A stretch of DNA of 64,000 nt from Psococerastis gibbosa (Eukaryota; Arthropoda; Insecta; Psocodea; Psocidae). The notes under the pieces are model-generated. The model was not told where the DNA came from and made no database searches. It saw nothing but the letters and a program-made list of their open reading frames with translations. The stretch covers positions 2,170,001 to 2,234,000 of the forward strand of contig OZ020492.1 of the NCBI GenBank assembly GCA_963971405.1, read 5' to 3'. Both the position numbers and the translations under genes were made by a program. Shown piece after piece: positions 44,626 to 55,079 of this stretch (position 1 is the stretch's first letter; the number at the start of each line of letters is the position of its first letter).

Positions 44626-44974
44626 ATTCTCTACTCTTTAGTTGCCACTGGTATGAACATGGTCTTCTTTATTTTTTGTAGGTTTTAATCACAATATGAA
44701 CCATTTCAGCATTTACTTATTGGTGAAAATCAGCGCCGAATAGAAGTAATTTACTAAAAATAATTCTGACATCATCAGTCACATTTATGAAATTTCTGCT
44801 CAATTGGTGTTTCATAATTAATTTCATTTCGAATATATTGAATAAAGCATTGCCCTTATGTAGTAAAGTGAGCTCACAGACCTGTTCAGTTTGATAGTTG
44901 AGTAGCTGTCCTAACCTGTCTAGCAATACGATTCATGTCAAAGAGCATATAAGTTGAGGATTTAGAAGGCACTG

Positions 44975-45072
44975 TACTTGTCTTGGTGGTTATGACGATG
45001 CCCCGTATATCGTAGATCGTGGGTTCAAATCCCGCCAAGTCTAGTTTTTTCTAAACCCTTAAATTTCGGTTC
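44975..45072 (+). mobile_element. SINE-1 copy, 5' part damaged
   Basis: CTTGGTGGTTATGACGATGC, GATCGTGGGTTCAAATCCCG (box B) and AAGTCTAGTTTTTTCTAAAC. Confidence 0.75.
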
Positions 45073-45074
45073 AA

Positions 45075-45985
45075 ATAATCCATCAACTTTCCATTGAATT
45101 ATAACCCATTTCCATTTTTGTCCATCATCAATCATCGCTAAATGATTCTTTTAACAAGTGTATTCCTATATTGCATGTAAAAAATCATTTGCAATGTTGA
45201 TTCGCCACAATAAAGAACATTTATGAAAAATTAGTAATAGCGCGAGACCCAAAGCGGCTCCCTGTGGAATGTTGGAATTAAGTGTTGACTTGACTGCCGG
45301 TATTCATGCCGTCCATATGTTCAACATCACCCATAAAGTACATTTTGGTCTCGCGCGACAAACCAATTTGGAACGCCGACCACTATTTTATTATTAATAA
45401 TATTAAACAAATTAACAAGAATTATGATGTTTATATTGTTTGAAATATTACTTTTAAATTATTTAACACTCGTTGTTGCTTTGGGTGGAGAGTCAGTTGT
45501 GGTTTTTTTTCGTAAATAGGAAGAAAAGGAAGATGTTCACCGTTCTGAAGGCGAGTTAATTGAAAATGAGGCATCAGTTGACATAGGTACGACCGATTAT
45601 GTCCCCGGAATCGGGGTTCAAAAACACGACGACTAAACATGTTTCCGTAATTGCCCATAATTTGTGTGTAATACACCCAGGTTCTCCCACAATATCTATC
45701 CCACATCTTTTTCTATTCCACTTTTTCAATCAAATAGCCTGTTTATATCTTTTTCCTTTATCTCCATCGTTGAAGACTCTGCGATGACTTCGTACAATTC
45801 GAATACTACACTTTGCATAATGCCACTAAATGGTTTTTTTCACACATTTCTGGTGGCACATGACAACTTTTTTATGGCTATGGCCTATGGCATACAGACC
45901 GATCTGGGCGTTTGCTCAGGGGGGGGGGGGGGCAAAGTTTCGGGAAGAGTTGTCGGATAGTCATACTGTATGCAGAGTATTAGTT
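45075..45985. other. No gene seen; poly-G at 45918-45933
   Basis: Two or three frames of 60-98 codons lack recognised motifs. Confidence 0.45.
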
Positions 45986-45989
45986 ACAC

Positions 45990-46077
45990 ACCGTATACAA
46001 TGGACAAGCTGAGACAAACTTATCATTGACGCAATTAAACAAGCGAAAGCATGACTTAACCAAGTACAGATACGAGA
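45990..46077 (+). repeat. R4 3' fragment
   Basis: CGTATACAATGGACAAGCTG, CATTGACGCAATTAAACAAG, GACTTAACCAAGTACAGATA. Confidence 0.7.
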
Positions 46078-46161
46078 TGTTAGAAAGTATAATAGATGTA
46101 CATCTACATTTAGGTGTATAGTAACTCACTAACACCAACAGTTTTGGAACTGTTTCGACCT

Positions 46162-46250
46162 AGAATCCTCAGTGCCTGTTATTTTTTTTACCACTTAAGT
46201 TCAATAACTGTGGCCGAACGGTGTTAGTGGCGGCCACATACTATTAATCT
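46162..46250 (+). repeat. Unclassified repeat shared with 19554-19650
   Basis: TCAGTGCCTGTTATTTTTTT, ACTTAAGTTCAATAACTGTG, GCCGAACGGTG, GGCGGCCACATA. Confidence 0.5.
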
Positions 46251-46351
46251 AATTGTATAGATACATTTCTTCTAATTTATAACATGTCATTTATGATCGA
46301 TATTTCCTCTCAAATTTGATATTTTACGTCTGTGAAGTTTTCACGCCCCGG

Positions 46352-46492
46352 TTGTCCCATACTTGGATAAATTTTCCCCCATCCCTAATGGTCTACCTTA
46401 CCTCCACCGGTATGGGGAAAATGCGGCTGCCGGGCAAGTTTCTGACCAAAATATCCCAAACAGTGTAGTGCCCAAGAAAAAGGATCCAAGAC
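46352..46492 (+). mobile_element. SINE-3 tail copy
   Basis: CCCATCCCTAATGGTCTACC, AAAATGCGGCTGCCGGGCAA, TCTGACCAAAATATCCCAAA, AAGAAAAAGGATCC. A poly-T run follows at 46501-46528. Confidence 0.55.
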
Positions 46493-46499
46493 CAGAACT

Positions 46500-46529
<30 letters not shown>

Positions 46530-46533
<4 letters not shown>

Positions 46534-47245
46534 CTTTTACAGTGAAGTAACATGATGAAATGGAAAGGGTTTTGAAATTCTTGTGAATGTGGAATTAGAA
46601 ATAGAGATGAGAGAATCGGGGGAGTTCCATCACGGGGAAATGGGGGGGGGGGGCTGAGGGGTTTTGCGTTGTGTATGATAATTTGGGTAGCAGTGTTGGT
46701 ACAAGACCATCATTATAAGTTAGCTTCCTGGTAAGACAAACAGACAACTTGGGAACATCAAAGCACGGCACTCGAGCAGACATACAGCCTTTATTTGCGA
46801 TGTGGAAAATGTTAGAGTTCTCACCTAACTTAAAAAGATAGACGTCTTTTCAGTCGTCTGATTAGTTAAATGGAGATTAAACTCAAAGAAAAGCAGTGGG
46901 AAATTTTGATTAAAAATGTATGTTATGATTATATTAGCTATTTATTTATTTTTCAAGTTTCTAAATGGTTATTTGTCTGTAGATTTATTTAAATTCTACA
47001 TGATTTTTTTACAAAAAAAGAAAATTTATTCTCAATTATGAAATTTTAAAATTGAATCATATTTATATTTTTATTTAAGTTATCTTCGAGGCTGTGCTTC
47101 AAGTAAATTTATTAGATCTACGATTGCCTACTATGTTTGTTTGTGAAGTTGGACCTGTGCGCCGAGGCATAGAGCTTGGACTATAGAATGGGAATTCTGT
47201 TGTGTCCAAATATTTGAGTATAATCGACCACTCTCCGATTTATAA
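46530..47245. other. No gene seen; poly-G at 46642-46653
   Basis: AT-rich DNA without recognised coding or repeat ends. Confidence 0.45.
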
Positions 47246-47252
47246 TGTTTTT

Positions 47253-47657
47253 TCTTTCCAATTTATACGTAGTATAAAGGGAGCTGTGTGATGGTCGAAA
47301 TTTTCGGTTCCGAGATTTCAACGGAATTACACGTTTTGAGGTCCCAGGAACCCAAAAAAGTGGTTTTTACGAAATGTCTGTCTGTATGTCTGTCTGTCTG
47401 TTCATCTATTTCCGGGCAAACTACTCGACCGATTTTGATGAAATTTTCTTATTTCTCAAAAACGGCTCCAAAGATTTCTTTTAAATTCACATATATTTCA
47501 GTCGTTACTAATGTTAACAAAATGCGGGGGGTCGCTTGCCCCTTGATAGGGGGAAATTTAACCATAGGGAAATTATTTACTATGAAATTTCACATTATTT
47601 CTATCTACTAATTTATAAATTGGAAAGCATGTTCGAGTAAACTCGGACCGGTTCTTT
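47253..47657 (+). mobile_element. HINE-like element, copy B (internally deleted)
   Basis: Both ends are present (CTTTCCAATTTATACGTAG at the start; ATAAATTGGAAAGC, CGAGTAAACTCGG, ACCGGTTCTT at the end). Most of the middle is missing: the sequence jumps from GGCAAACTACTCGACC to TTCTCAAAAACGGCTCC and from CCCCTTGATAGG to TTTAACCATAGGG. A GTCT run at 47376-47400. Confidence 0.85.
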
Positions 47658-47659
47658 TT

Positions 47660-48385
47660 GAAATGTTTTTAGTAATTATAGGATCCACGACGCAGTTCCC
47701 CTTTACAGGTTGCACTCACATTCAAACTCATACATAATTTGGTACTTGCGTGGATGTGGCTCTAACACATCGAAGTCTTTACAGAAACTTTGAACGCCTT
47801 CCCAATGCTGTTTTCCAAATTGTACCTTCACACTATCCACTATGCACGTCCATAATAATTTCGATTCATCTAACGAATGCGGGACGCATAACAAATATCA
47901 CATATTTCACCACCAACTCCCCCCCCCCAACTCCCCCCCCAACTCCCCCCCCCCTGGCTTGTCCGTTTAAATTTCTAATAACCAAGCTTTTCTCTTTCCA
48001 TCTAAGCAGCAGGGTCGTCGACACTTACAGTCTTCCGTAGTGTTATTAACTTTGGGGTGCATATTTTAACAGTAAAGGACTGGGTCGAACTCAAATTGAA
48101 GCGAGGAGGGCGACGGGGGGGGGGGGCAGTACGGAGCGAAATGTTTAATAGTTTTTAAATTTCCGCGCCATTTAACGTATTTCCATTTCTCGAAATGCAA
48201 GTCCCCTCGAAAATGTTTTTTACGACTATGGCTTTTTGAAAATGTGTTATTTTACATAAGGTGTTGATATGCGTGTAACGTTTAGTGAGTCATAAAAATG
48301 ACTGCACGCAGTGTCCCCCTTTTAGCTTTTGCATAAAATGATATTTTCTAAATGTTTTGTATCATGATCAAAAAGATTGCCATAC
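47660..48385. other. No gene seen; C-rich minisatellite at 47915-47952
   Basis: CCAACTCCCCCCCC-like units repeat about three times. The rest is unassigned. Confidence 0.5.
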
Positions 48386-48390
48386 CTCAG

Positions 48391-48565
48391 GGCGTGCAGT
48401 GGTGCAGAATCTGACTGTCACCCGAAAGGTTGTTGGTTCGGGTCCCACACTTCATACATTTTCTAGCCATGCTTCGGACGGCTTGTAAAGACGAGTATAA
48501 CTCAGGGCTTTGCTAACTCTACCAGATAAGTTCAGTAATGCAATAGAAGTCATTATTTATTCATT
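48391..48565 (+). mobile_element. SINE-2 copy
   Basis: GTGCAGTGGTGCAGAATCTG, GGTTGTTGGTTCGGGTCCCA (box B), AGCCATGCTTCGGACGGC, then a deletion to GGGCTTTGCTAACTC and a TTATTTATTCATT tail. Confidence 0.8.
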
Positions 48566-48671
48566 GTCTAATTCCGGAGAATAGGTCCTGCCCTTTCGAA
48601 AGCTTTTATGGCCACCTGTGTATCATACTGCATACATATATCTACGTATATATATGTATTATGTATATGGG

Positions 48672-48745
48672 TTAATAATTGTAAGAGTGGGCCGAAAGGT
48701 CCAAAATTCACTCATAAGGAAAATAAAATAAAAATTTTCTTTCTA
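48672..48745 (+). mobile_element. Retroposon 3' tail scrap
   Basis: ATTGTAAGAGTGGGCCGAAA, GGTCCAAAATTCACTC, GGAAAATAAAATAAAAATTT and CTTTCT; the same tail as 38495-38575. Confidence 0.6.
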
Positions 48746-48749
48746 TATA

Positions 48750-49610
48750 TTTATACGCATGCAAGTTCCACCATTTTTGTTACTATTTGAAACACTAATG
48801 CAAGATTGAAAAAAACGCGTGTGGTGGCAAAACATTTGCAGAAAACTATATTGTATTAAGAAGCTCCGACTATTGGCAGGGTCTTATCGATTGGAAGCCT
48901 ATTTAGTGAATTAAAAAAGTAAATGGTGCAGAAAAAAGAAATAAAGAATGAAAAAGATAATGTGAGAAAGAAAAAATGTTTTTTTGATTTTTGGGCTTGG
49001 GGGTGGATGGTACATAGATTTCCCATATCGCGGATTTATGTGAAAAGACTTACGCCAAAATTTTACAAGTTTTCCCTCGTTTTTCTCATTCAGTCTGCTC
49101 CAGCCTATTTTCCCTTCGCACTTCAGCAACTCGTACTAACCTTCCTTAATCTAATATCCTTTTTTTTTTGTACCCGTGGCACTTCTCTGAAAATCTTTTG
49201 ATACAAAAATGTCTGAATAATAATAATTCTTTTTAACCTTTCTTTCGTCATTGCATTTTCCTACCATTCGTCAATTTCAGACGATCGGACACAGTCCGTT
49301 TTTTAAATAAAATTTTGAATAAAGTTATAAAATATGTAGCCATAATTGAGATGTCATAAATGCAAGACATGTAGAGAATGAATTAATGAATAGTTTATTT
49401 TCCATCTTTACAAAAACAATATACAATATAAAAAAAGAACAGTTTTGCCCTATGGGCTGAAGCCCGTTTTAGGGGGAAAATTATTAATTTAGACTGGATT
49501 AACTGATTTAAATTTATGAGAAGTAAATATGTATGAATGCATGTATTGTATGGTGTGGTAATGTTTTGTATGGAATAGATATAATGTATATGTACGTGAT
49601 GGAATGTTAT
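48750..49610. other. No gene seen
   Basis: 49370-49510 (AATAGTTTATTTTCCATC, GCCCTATGGGCTGAAGCCC) resembles an antisense retroposon tail. No coding. Confidence 0.45.
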
Positions 49611-49618
49611 TTGTTATT

Positions 49619-49742
49619 GCTTTCCAATTTATACGTAGTATAAGGAAAGCTTTGTGACGGTCGAAATTTTCGATTCCGAGATTTCAACGGATTTATATGT
49701 TTTAAGGTCCCAGGAACCCAAAAAAGTGTTTTTTTTTCGAAA

Positions 49743-49781
<39 letters not shown>

Positions 49782-50491
49782 GCGTCGATTTCCGGGCAAA
49801 CTACTCGGTCGATTTTGATGAAATTCGGCATGTAGGTTCACAAAAATCATACCTCGGGACCATTTTTTTTTATTTTGGGCTAACTCAATTTGGGGGGGTT
49901 TTATTTTCAAAAACTTCAAAAAAACGTCTAAAAAAGTCATTACCCAAAAACGGCTCCAACGATTTCTTTTAAATTCACATGTATTGTAGTTGTTGTTAAT
50001 TTTAATAAAATGCGGAGGGTCGCTTGCCCCTTGATAGTTTGCTTCTGGGGGTAAAAAAATAAAAATAACTAAATTTTAATGAAAAATGACTAAAAAATAA
50101 TTTTTCTGCGACACCTTTCTATCGATGATTTCTACCTTCAGGTATGTTTTAGGTGTTAAATTGAGTAACGAAACCGGACAGGTTGCTTTCCCAAAAAAGT
50201 ATTTGGTTTTGTACAAAAAAATGTTTTTGAAAAAATGATAGAAAATTCACGCTCAAATGCATTGCGTGCCCTGCCATTATTGCTGTGTGGTAATGTGTTG
50301 GTCTGTCCTATCTAGAATTTACCTCACCACCAGTGACGAGTGACATCAGATGGACACCCCCCCCCCCCCCCCCCCCGAGATATCGGAAATTTAACCATAG
50401 GAAAATTATTTATCATGAAATTACTCATTTTCTCTATCTACTAATTTTGATAAATTGGAAAGCATGTTCGAGTAAACTCGGACCGGTTCTT
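49619..50491 (+). mobile_element. HINE-like element, copy C (full length)
   Basis: 5' GCTTTCCAATTTATACGTAG, (GTCT)n at 49745-49781, ATTTCCGGGCAAACTACTCG, a poly-C tract at 50356-50376 before GAGATATCGG, then ATAAATTGGAAAGC, CGAGTAAACTCGG and ACCGGTTCTT. About 873 bp, inserted next to T on both sides. Confidence 0.9.
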
Positions 50492-50543
50492 TTACATTTG
50501 TTCACGACACTTGGGTTTTTATTTAAAATATAAATATTGAATT

Positions 50544-50650
50544 TTTGTTCTATTCCTAAGCCAACCTAGCGGAGTTATAAAGCCTTCTCATACACTCAAC
50601 TAGGAAAGCCTGGGACCACCAGCTTTACATGCCCTTCGAAGCATGGCAAG
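50544..50650 (-). mobile_element. SINE-2 tail, reversed
   Basis: In complement: GCCATGCTTCGAAGGGCATG, GGTGGTCCCAGGC, CTAACTCCGCTAGG-like (AACTCCGCTAGGTTGGC). No head. Confidence 0.75.
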
Positions 50651-50820
50651 ATTGTGGATTCTTTTTGTGAATAAATTATAGTTCGGTGAGTTTTTTATAT
50701 CCATAGGAAGTTGATTGAAGTACTTTTTTCCAACAAAGACCGATTGCTATGGAGAGTAGTTTGTCTTGACTTTTGTTATAGATAGTAGGTAGGTTTGTAA
50801 GTACCTAGTGTTATGTTTAA

Positions 50821-50988
50821 GGGGTACGGACTCTGAATATCACCCGAATGTTGGTTGTTTCGAGTCCTAAACTTGCGCTAAATTTTCGGTTGGCAAGTAA
50901 AGCCTTTCTAGTTGAGTGTAAGATAGGGTTTTATAGCCCTAACTTTTCTAGGATACATTAGTAATAGAACAAAAACTATATATTTTTT
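50821..50988 (+). mobile_element. SINE-2 copy, diverged
   Basis: GGGTACGGACTCTGAATATC, GGTTGTTTCGAGTCC (box B), then GTAAAGCCTTTCTAGTTGAG and AGGGTTTTATAGCCC. Confidence 0.7.
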
Positions 50989-50996
50989 TAAATGAA

Positions 50997-51236
50997 AACT
51001 TGTTTAGGCGCACCACATACAGATTTTAGCAGGGTAGTATGTTGGGCTGGTTCGTCACGCGTCACGCGACTGCTCGCTAGAAAGAAGAAACAAAGAAATG
51101 AAATAGATAAGAAAGAAGGTAGAGTTAACTGAACACTTGTTCAGGCGCACCACACACAGATTTTAGCAGGGCAGTGCGTTGAGCTGGTTCGTGACGCGTG
51201 GCGTGGCGCGACACGCTCGATGGGGTGCCTGAACAC
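50997..51236 (+). repeat. Direct repeat of about 70-90 bp with a terminal inverted repeat
   Basis: A block starting AACTTGTTTAGGCGCACCAC recurs 134 bp on as CACTTGTTCAGGCGCACCAC; both run through CAGATTTTAGCAGGG and GCTGGTTCGT.ACGCGT. The second copy ends GGGGTGCCTGAACA, the complement of its start TGTTCAGGCGCACC, which bounds a unit of about 99 bp. Confidence 0.7.
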
Positions 51237-51835
51237 CCCATTGAAATTGCATGGGCGGGTTTAAAGCAACTTTTTGGGCAGATGTAGAAGGCCTAACTCA
51301 ATTTAAAATATACCCATGTCTTCGTCAATTTTTCCTCTTTCTGGCCATGCTCGGGGTTCGACTTTGGGGGGGGGGAGGGGGTGGGAACGTGATGGGATGC
51401 GCCCAATTTTGCCGATTTTCAGCGAAAATAGACCTTTTTCAGCAGCGTTTTTGGAGGGGTTAATTTCAATTTAAAATCTTCAAACTACTTTAGTTCCTTT
51501 CCGCCTTTCTTACTCTTTCCAGACAAATATTCAGTTTTACTATCCGCCTCTTTGTTCAGGCTCAGGTGAGTGTGTATGCCATCTATGTTTCGGCGGAAAA
51601 CAGGTTCAAAGGGTACATTTACCATTACATGCATGGAGTAAAAGAATTCCACAGCCTGCAATTTTCAACCGAAATGAATTTTTAATCTTTCATTAGAAGC
51701 AGTATGAATTAAGGTTTCAAACGAATATAAATACAATTTCAAATTTACCCCTTCACCTCTTAAACACGAGTGGAACACAAAATTAGTAAACTGAGACGCA
51801 TTTCCAGCAATCCCATTTGAATTGCATGGGCGGGT
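51228..51835 (+). repeat. About 590-bp repeat monomer, order A-B
   Basis: A part 51236-51460 (CCATTGAAATTGCATGGGCG, ATACCCATGTCTTCGTC) precedes B part 51465-51830 (AAACTACTTTAGTTCCTTTC, CTCAGGTGAGTGTGTATGCC, CACGAGTGGAACACAAA). It ends by re-entering A (CCATTTGAATTGCATGGGCG). Compare 40540-41125. Confidence 0.8.
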
Positions 51836-51950
51836 TAACTTAACTACTTAAAACAATTATTTGTTTTACATTGTGAGGCTAGTTTGTGTATTTAGCGGTT
51901 TGGTAATATTGAAAAATACTTAATTTTTTTCAATAATATATATTGAAAAA

Positions 51951-52229
51951 ACCGAGCGTGTGCTTAAGACACGGCAGAAGTGAAAACTTCATTAGCATTC
52001 CCAATCAATTTAGTACAGTTTTAGTACGCATGTGTAGTAAATAATATTTTGCATTATGTAGTATTATTAGGGATTGTGTTCGTAGATTGAATGAGAAACA
52101 AGTCAGAAATTAATACTATATAATACATAATATTGTATTACTTACTATTTACATAAGTTATAAATTGATTGGGATTGTCAATGATGTTTCACTTCTGCCG
52201 TGCGGTCTTAAGCACACACTCGTTTTTTT
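51951..52229. mobile_element. MITE-like element with about 60-bp inverted ends
   Basis: CGAGCGTGTGCTTAAGAC, ACGGCAGAAGTGAAAACTTC and CCCAATCAATTTA at the left are matched in complement at the right (TAAATTGATTGGG, GTTTCACTTCTGCCGTGCGG, TCTTAAGCACACACTCG). The interior, about 150 bp, is AT-rich. A T-run and a reversed SINE-5 follow, hiding the target duplication. Confidence 0.8.
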
Positions 52230-52231
52230 TA

Positions 52232-52345
52232 TTTTTTTTTTTAATAAAAACTATTTAATGAATGTATCCGATTAACCTCTCCTTCTCACTAAGTAACAAT
52301 ACTTGTGCTGAGGTACGATGTGTCTCCGATCGCATGGTGCATTTT
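52232..52345 (-). mobile_element. SINE-5 copy, reversed and truncated
   Basis: Poly-T, TTTAATGAATGTATCCGATT, AACCTCT, AATACTTGTGCTGAGGTACG and GTGTCTCCGATCGCATGG; the middle is shuffled relative to other copies. Confidence 0.6.
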
Positions 52346-52349
52346 TATT

Positions 52350-52655
52350 TATAATGTAGGTAATGTTCCTTTAAATGTTGGCGCATAGTTTGTAGCCGTG
52401 ACTAACGCCCTTCAACCACTCCTTCAATTTGACACCCAATTTGACACCCTTTATATCTGTTTTTACTTGTATTAGTGACGGATCCACAAAGTACATCAAA
52501 ATTTAGAGAATCATTATTTTCTTCTACTTTATTACATCTCGCATATGGCTTTACGACAGATATTTCCTATGAAATTTAATTATTACACCGTCTGGGATTT
52601 CCGTCTCAGGCGGTTCCGTCTCCGATATTTCAATGCTGTCCCATTGTAATTTTTT
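52350..52655. other. No gene seen
   Basis: No recognised coding or repeat. Confidence 0.4.
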
Positions 52656-52659
52656 TTTT

Positions 52660-52905
52660 AGTAATTTGTACGAAAACATTTTTGACGCGCAAAAATGTTC
52701 TTCTCATTATATATATAAACGTCCTTAGAGATTGAAGCCCTTCCAGTTCATACCTTTGCTCCCTAACTACTGAACCTTGCCTTTTTATGAAAACATTTTC
52801 GACGTGCACAAATGTTTTCTCGTTATATACGATATATAAAAATCCTTTGAGATTGAGCCCTTTCCAGTTCATACCTCAGCTCCCTACCAACTGAGGCGTC
52901 CCTCT
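52660..52905. repeat. Tandem duplication, two units of about 125 bp
   Basis: Unit 1 (ACGAAAACATTTTTGACGCG ... CCCTTCCAGTTCATACCTTT) and unit 2 (ATGAAAACATTTTCGACGTG ... CCCTTTCCAGTTCATACCTC). The minus-strand frame repeats a similar peptide only because the DNA repeats. Confidence 0.8.
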
Positions 52906-52909
52906 CCCA

Positions 52910-53412
52910 GAAAAGCAAAGTGATTAAAAGTGTATATACGCGTTTATCTGTTTGATAGCATCTGCACCGTCATTAGTGAAAACTACGACGCAGCCCCATT
53001 AAAAAATGCATAGCTTCACCATTTACTTTTCATTATAAAGCATAGAGCCACCCCTACGAGGTAAAAAATAATATAATAGAGTAAGGAAATTTTCCAAGAT
53101 GGCCGCCATCAACATGTGCCATTGGTTGATAGTGGTATTAGATGAAGTTTATTGTTCACTATGGCTTCCTGCCACTACCCTAGTTCAAACAAAAGCCGGT
53201 AGGTGGCGGTCATTGTTCTACCCTTATATGGTTCCTAATAAGGGAGTGTTTTTGCATTGAAAATTTGAAATGGATATAGGTGTTTTTGAGTGAGAACTGA
53301 AGTCCCCCCTAACAACCTTTTCTAGACTGATCCCGGCGAGACAAGACAAAAAGCTGAGAAGAATGGATTTTTGTCTAATGAGGGCCTATTTTTCCATCCG
53401 CGTTACACCAAT
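52910..53412. other. No gene seen
   Basis: No recognised feature. Confidence 0.4.
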
Positions 53413-53416
53413 GGAA

Positions 53417-54119
53417 AAGAACCGGTCCAAGTTTACTCGAACATGCTTTCCAATTTATGAATTAGTAGGGAAAGAAAATGATTAATTTCATGGTAAATAA
53501 TTCTCCTATGGTTAAATTTCAGATATCACGGGGGGGGGGGGGGGTCGTCCACCTGACGTCACTGAAGGGGACGTAAATTCTAGATAGGACAGACCAACAC
53601 ATTACCACACAGCTATAATGGCAGGGCACGCAATGCATTTGAGCGCGAATTTTCTATCATTTTTTTAAAGAAAATTTTTTTTGTCCAAAACCTACTATTT
53701 TTTAGAAAAGCAGCCTATCCGGTTTCGTTACTCAATTTAACACCTAAAACATGCCTGAAGGTAGAAATCATCGATGGAAAGGTTTCGCAGAAAAATTATT
53801 TTTTAGTCATTTTTCATTAAAATTTACTTATTTTTATTTTTTTACTCCCAGAAACAAACTATCAAGGGGCAAGCGACCCCCCGTATTTTGTCAACATTAA
53901 TAATGACTACCATATGAGAATTTAAAAGAAATCGTTGGAGCCATTTTTGAGAAATAATTTTTTTAGTTTTTTCTTGGAGTTTTTTGAGAATAAAACCCCC
54001 CCCCCCCCCCAAATTGAGTTAGCCCAAAATAAAATAAATGCTTCCGAGGTATGATTTTTGTGAACCTACTTGTCCAATTTCACACAAATCCACCGAGTAG
54101 TTTGCCCGGAAATCGATGA

Positions 54120-54156
<37 letters not shown>

Positions 54157-54288
54157 TAGACAGACATTTCGTAAAAACCACTTTTTTGGGTTCCTGGGAC
54201 CTTAAAACATATAAATCCGTTGAAATCTCGGAATCGAAAATTTCGACCGTCACAAAGCTTTCCTTATACTACGTATAAATTGGAAAGC
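53417..54288 (-). mobile_element. HINE-like element, copy D (full length, reversed)
   Basis: Reads in complement exactly like copy C: AAGAACCGGTCC with CGAGT stem at 53430-53440, poly-G at 53530-53544, poly-C at 53997-54010, a long CAGA run at 54120-54160, and TATAAATTGGAAAGC at the 5' end. Confidence 0.9.
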
Positions 54289-54289
54289 A

Positions 54290-54865
54290 ATAATAACTAA
54301 CCTGGGAATTAATTAATTTTCACTATTTAAATACGGTAATGAAAATAACTCACTCCAAAGCAGATGGCATTCAACTGTTTTGTGATGTTGCTGGGCCCAA
54401 TAAAGCCCAAAACGAAAATCCGCCTATGTGTAACATATGCAACAGTGTACATGCTATTAATTTCTGTTGACTACAATTTATGATTTTCATATTTAATTCA
54501 CTTTCATTCCCGTACGTCAATTCACATGCATTGGGGTTCATTTAGAAAAATTTACACTTATTCGTGGTTGCTTAATTTTCTGACATTGGTGCTACGGCTG
54601 CAGATGAGCCTTCCAGGTACTCCGTTACAATTCGGACTATATTACTGGACTGAGTCCTAGATAGGGTCTTGAGTAGGAATTGGACACCCCACCATCAGAC
54701 CCACAAAGTCAAATTTAATTGGAAAACATTCGTAGTACAGACATCAAACCGTCAAAAATTAGAAGATTCTTCTACATTTTGATGAATAGTGGATGGTCGT
54801 CACCAACACCGTTTGGCAGTTACAGAGGTGGGAAATAGTGAAATGCGCCTTCCAAAAAATTAAAA
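54290..54865. other. No gene seen
   Basis: No recognised feature. Confidence 0.4.
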
Positions 54866-54869
54866 GATG

Positions 54870-54935
54870 AGCCTCGATTCCTCGACCTTTGACATTGCGG
54901 TGTAGTTCTCTACCAACTACACTATTCCTGACCAA
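54870..54935 (-). mobile_element. tRNA-like SINE head, probably SINE-3
   Basis: In complement: TAGTGTAGTTGGTAGAGAAC (box-A-like) and GTCGAGGAATCGAGGC (degenerate box B). Similar to the SINE-3 head at 6460. Confidence 0.45.
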
Positions 54936-54948
54936 TGATATGTATAAC

Positions 54949-55075
54949 TGAAATTAGAGGATAAAGAAAAACTGGACTTGGCGGGATTCGAACCCACGAT
55001 CTACCCCTAACCGGGGCGTCGTCTTAACCGCTAGACCACAAGCCCGCACAAGAACAGTTGATGAATATCCTCTAC
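54949..55075 (-). mobile_element. SINE-1 copy with an almost intact tRNA-like head (54974-55045)
   Basis: In complement the 72-nt head pairs as a cloverleaf: acceptor GGGCTTG/CAAGTCC (one G-U), D stem GTCT/AGAC, anticodon stem ACGCC/GGGGT (one mismatch; the 31123 copy has GGCGT), T arm GTGGG-TTCGAAT-CCCGC. The anticodon position reads GGT (Thr by rule), but base 33 is C rather than T. Box A TGGTCTAGCGG and box B GGTTCGAATCC are intact. The leader TCATCAACTGTTCTTGTGC and tail CCTCTAATTTCAG mark it as a SINE, not a tRNA gene. Confidence 0.85.
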
Positions 55076-55079
55076 TTAT

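Noticed and set aside
54974..55045. tRNA-Thr(GGT) gene
   Set aside because: It folds well but has C at position 33 and one stem mismatch. It carries the SINE-1 leader and tail, with several sister copies in the window.
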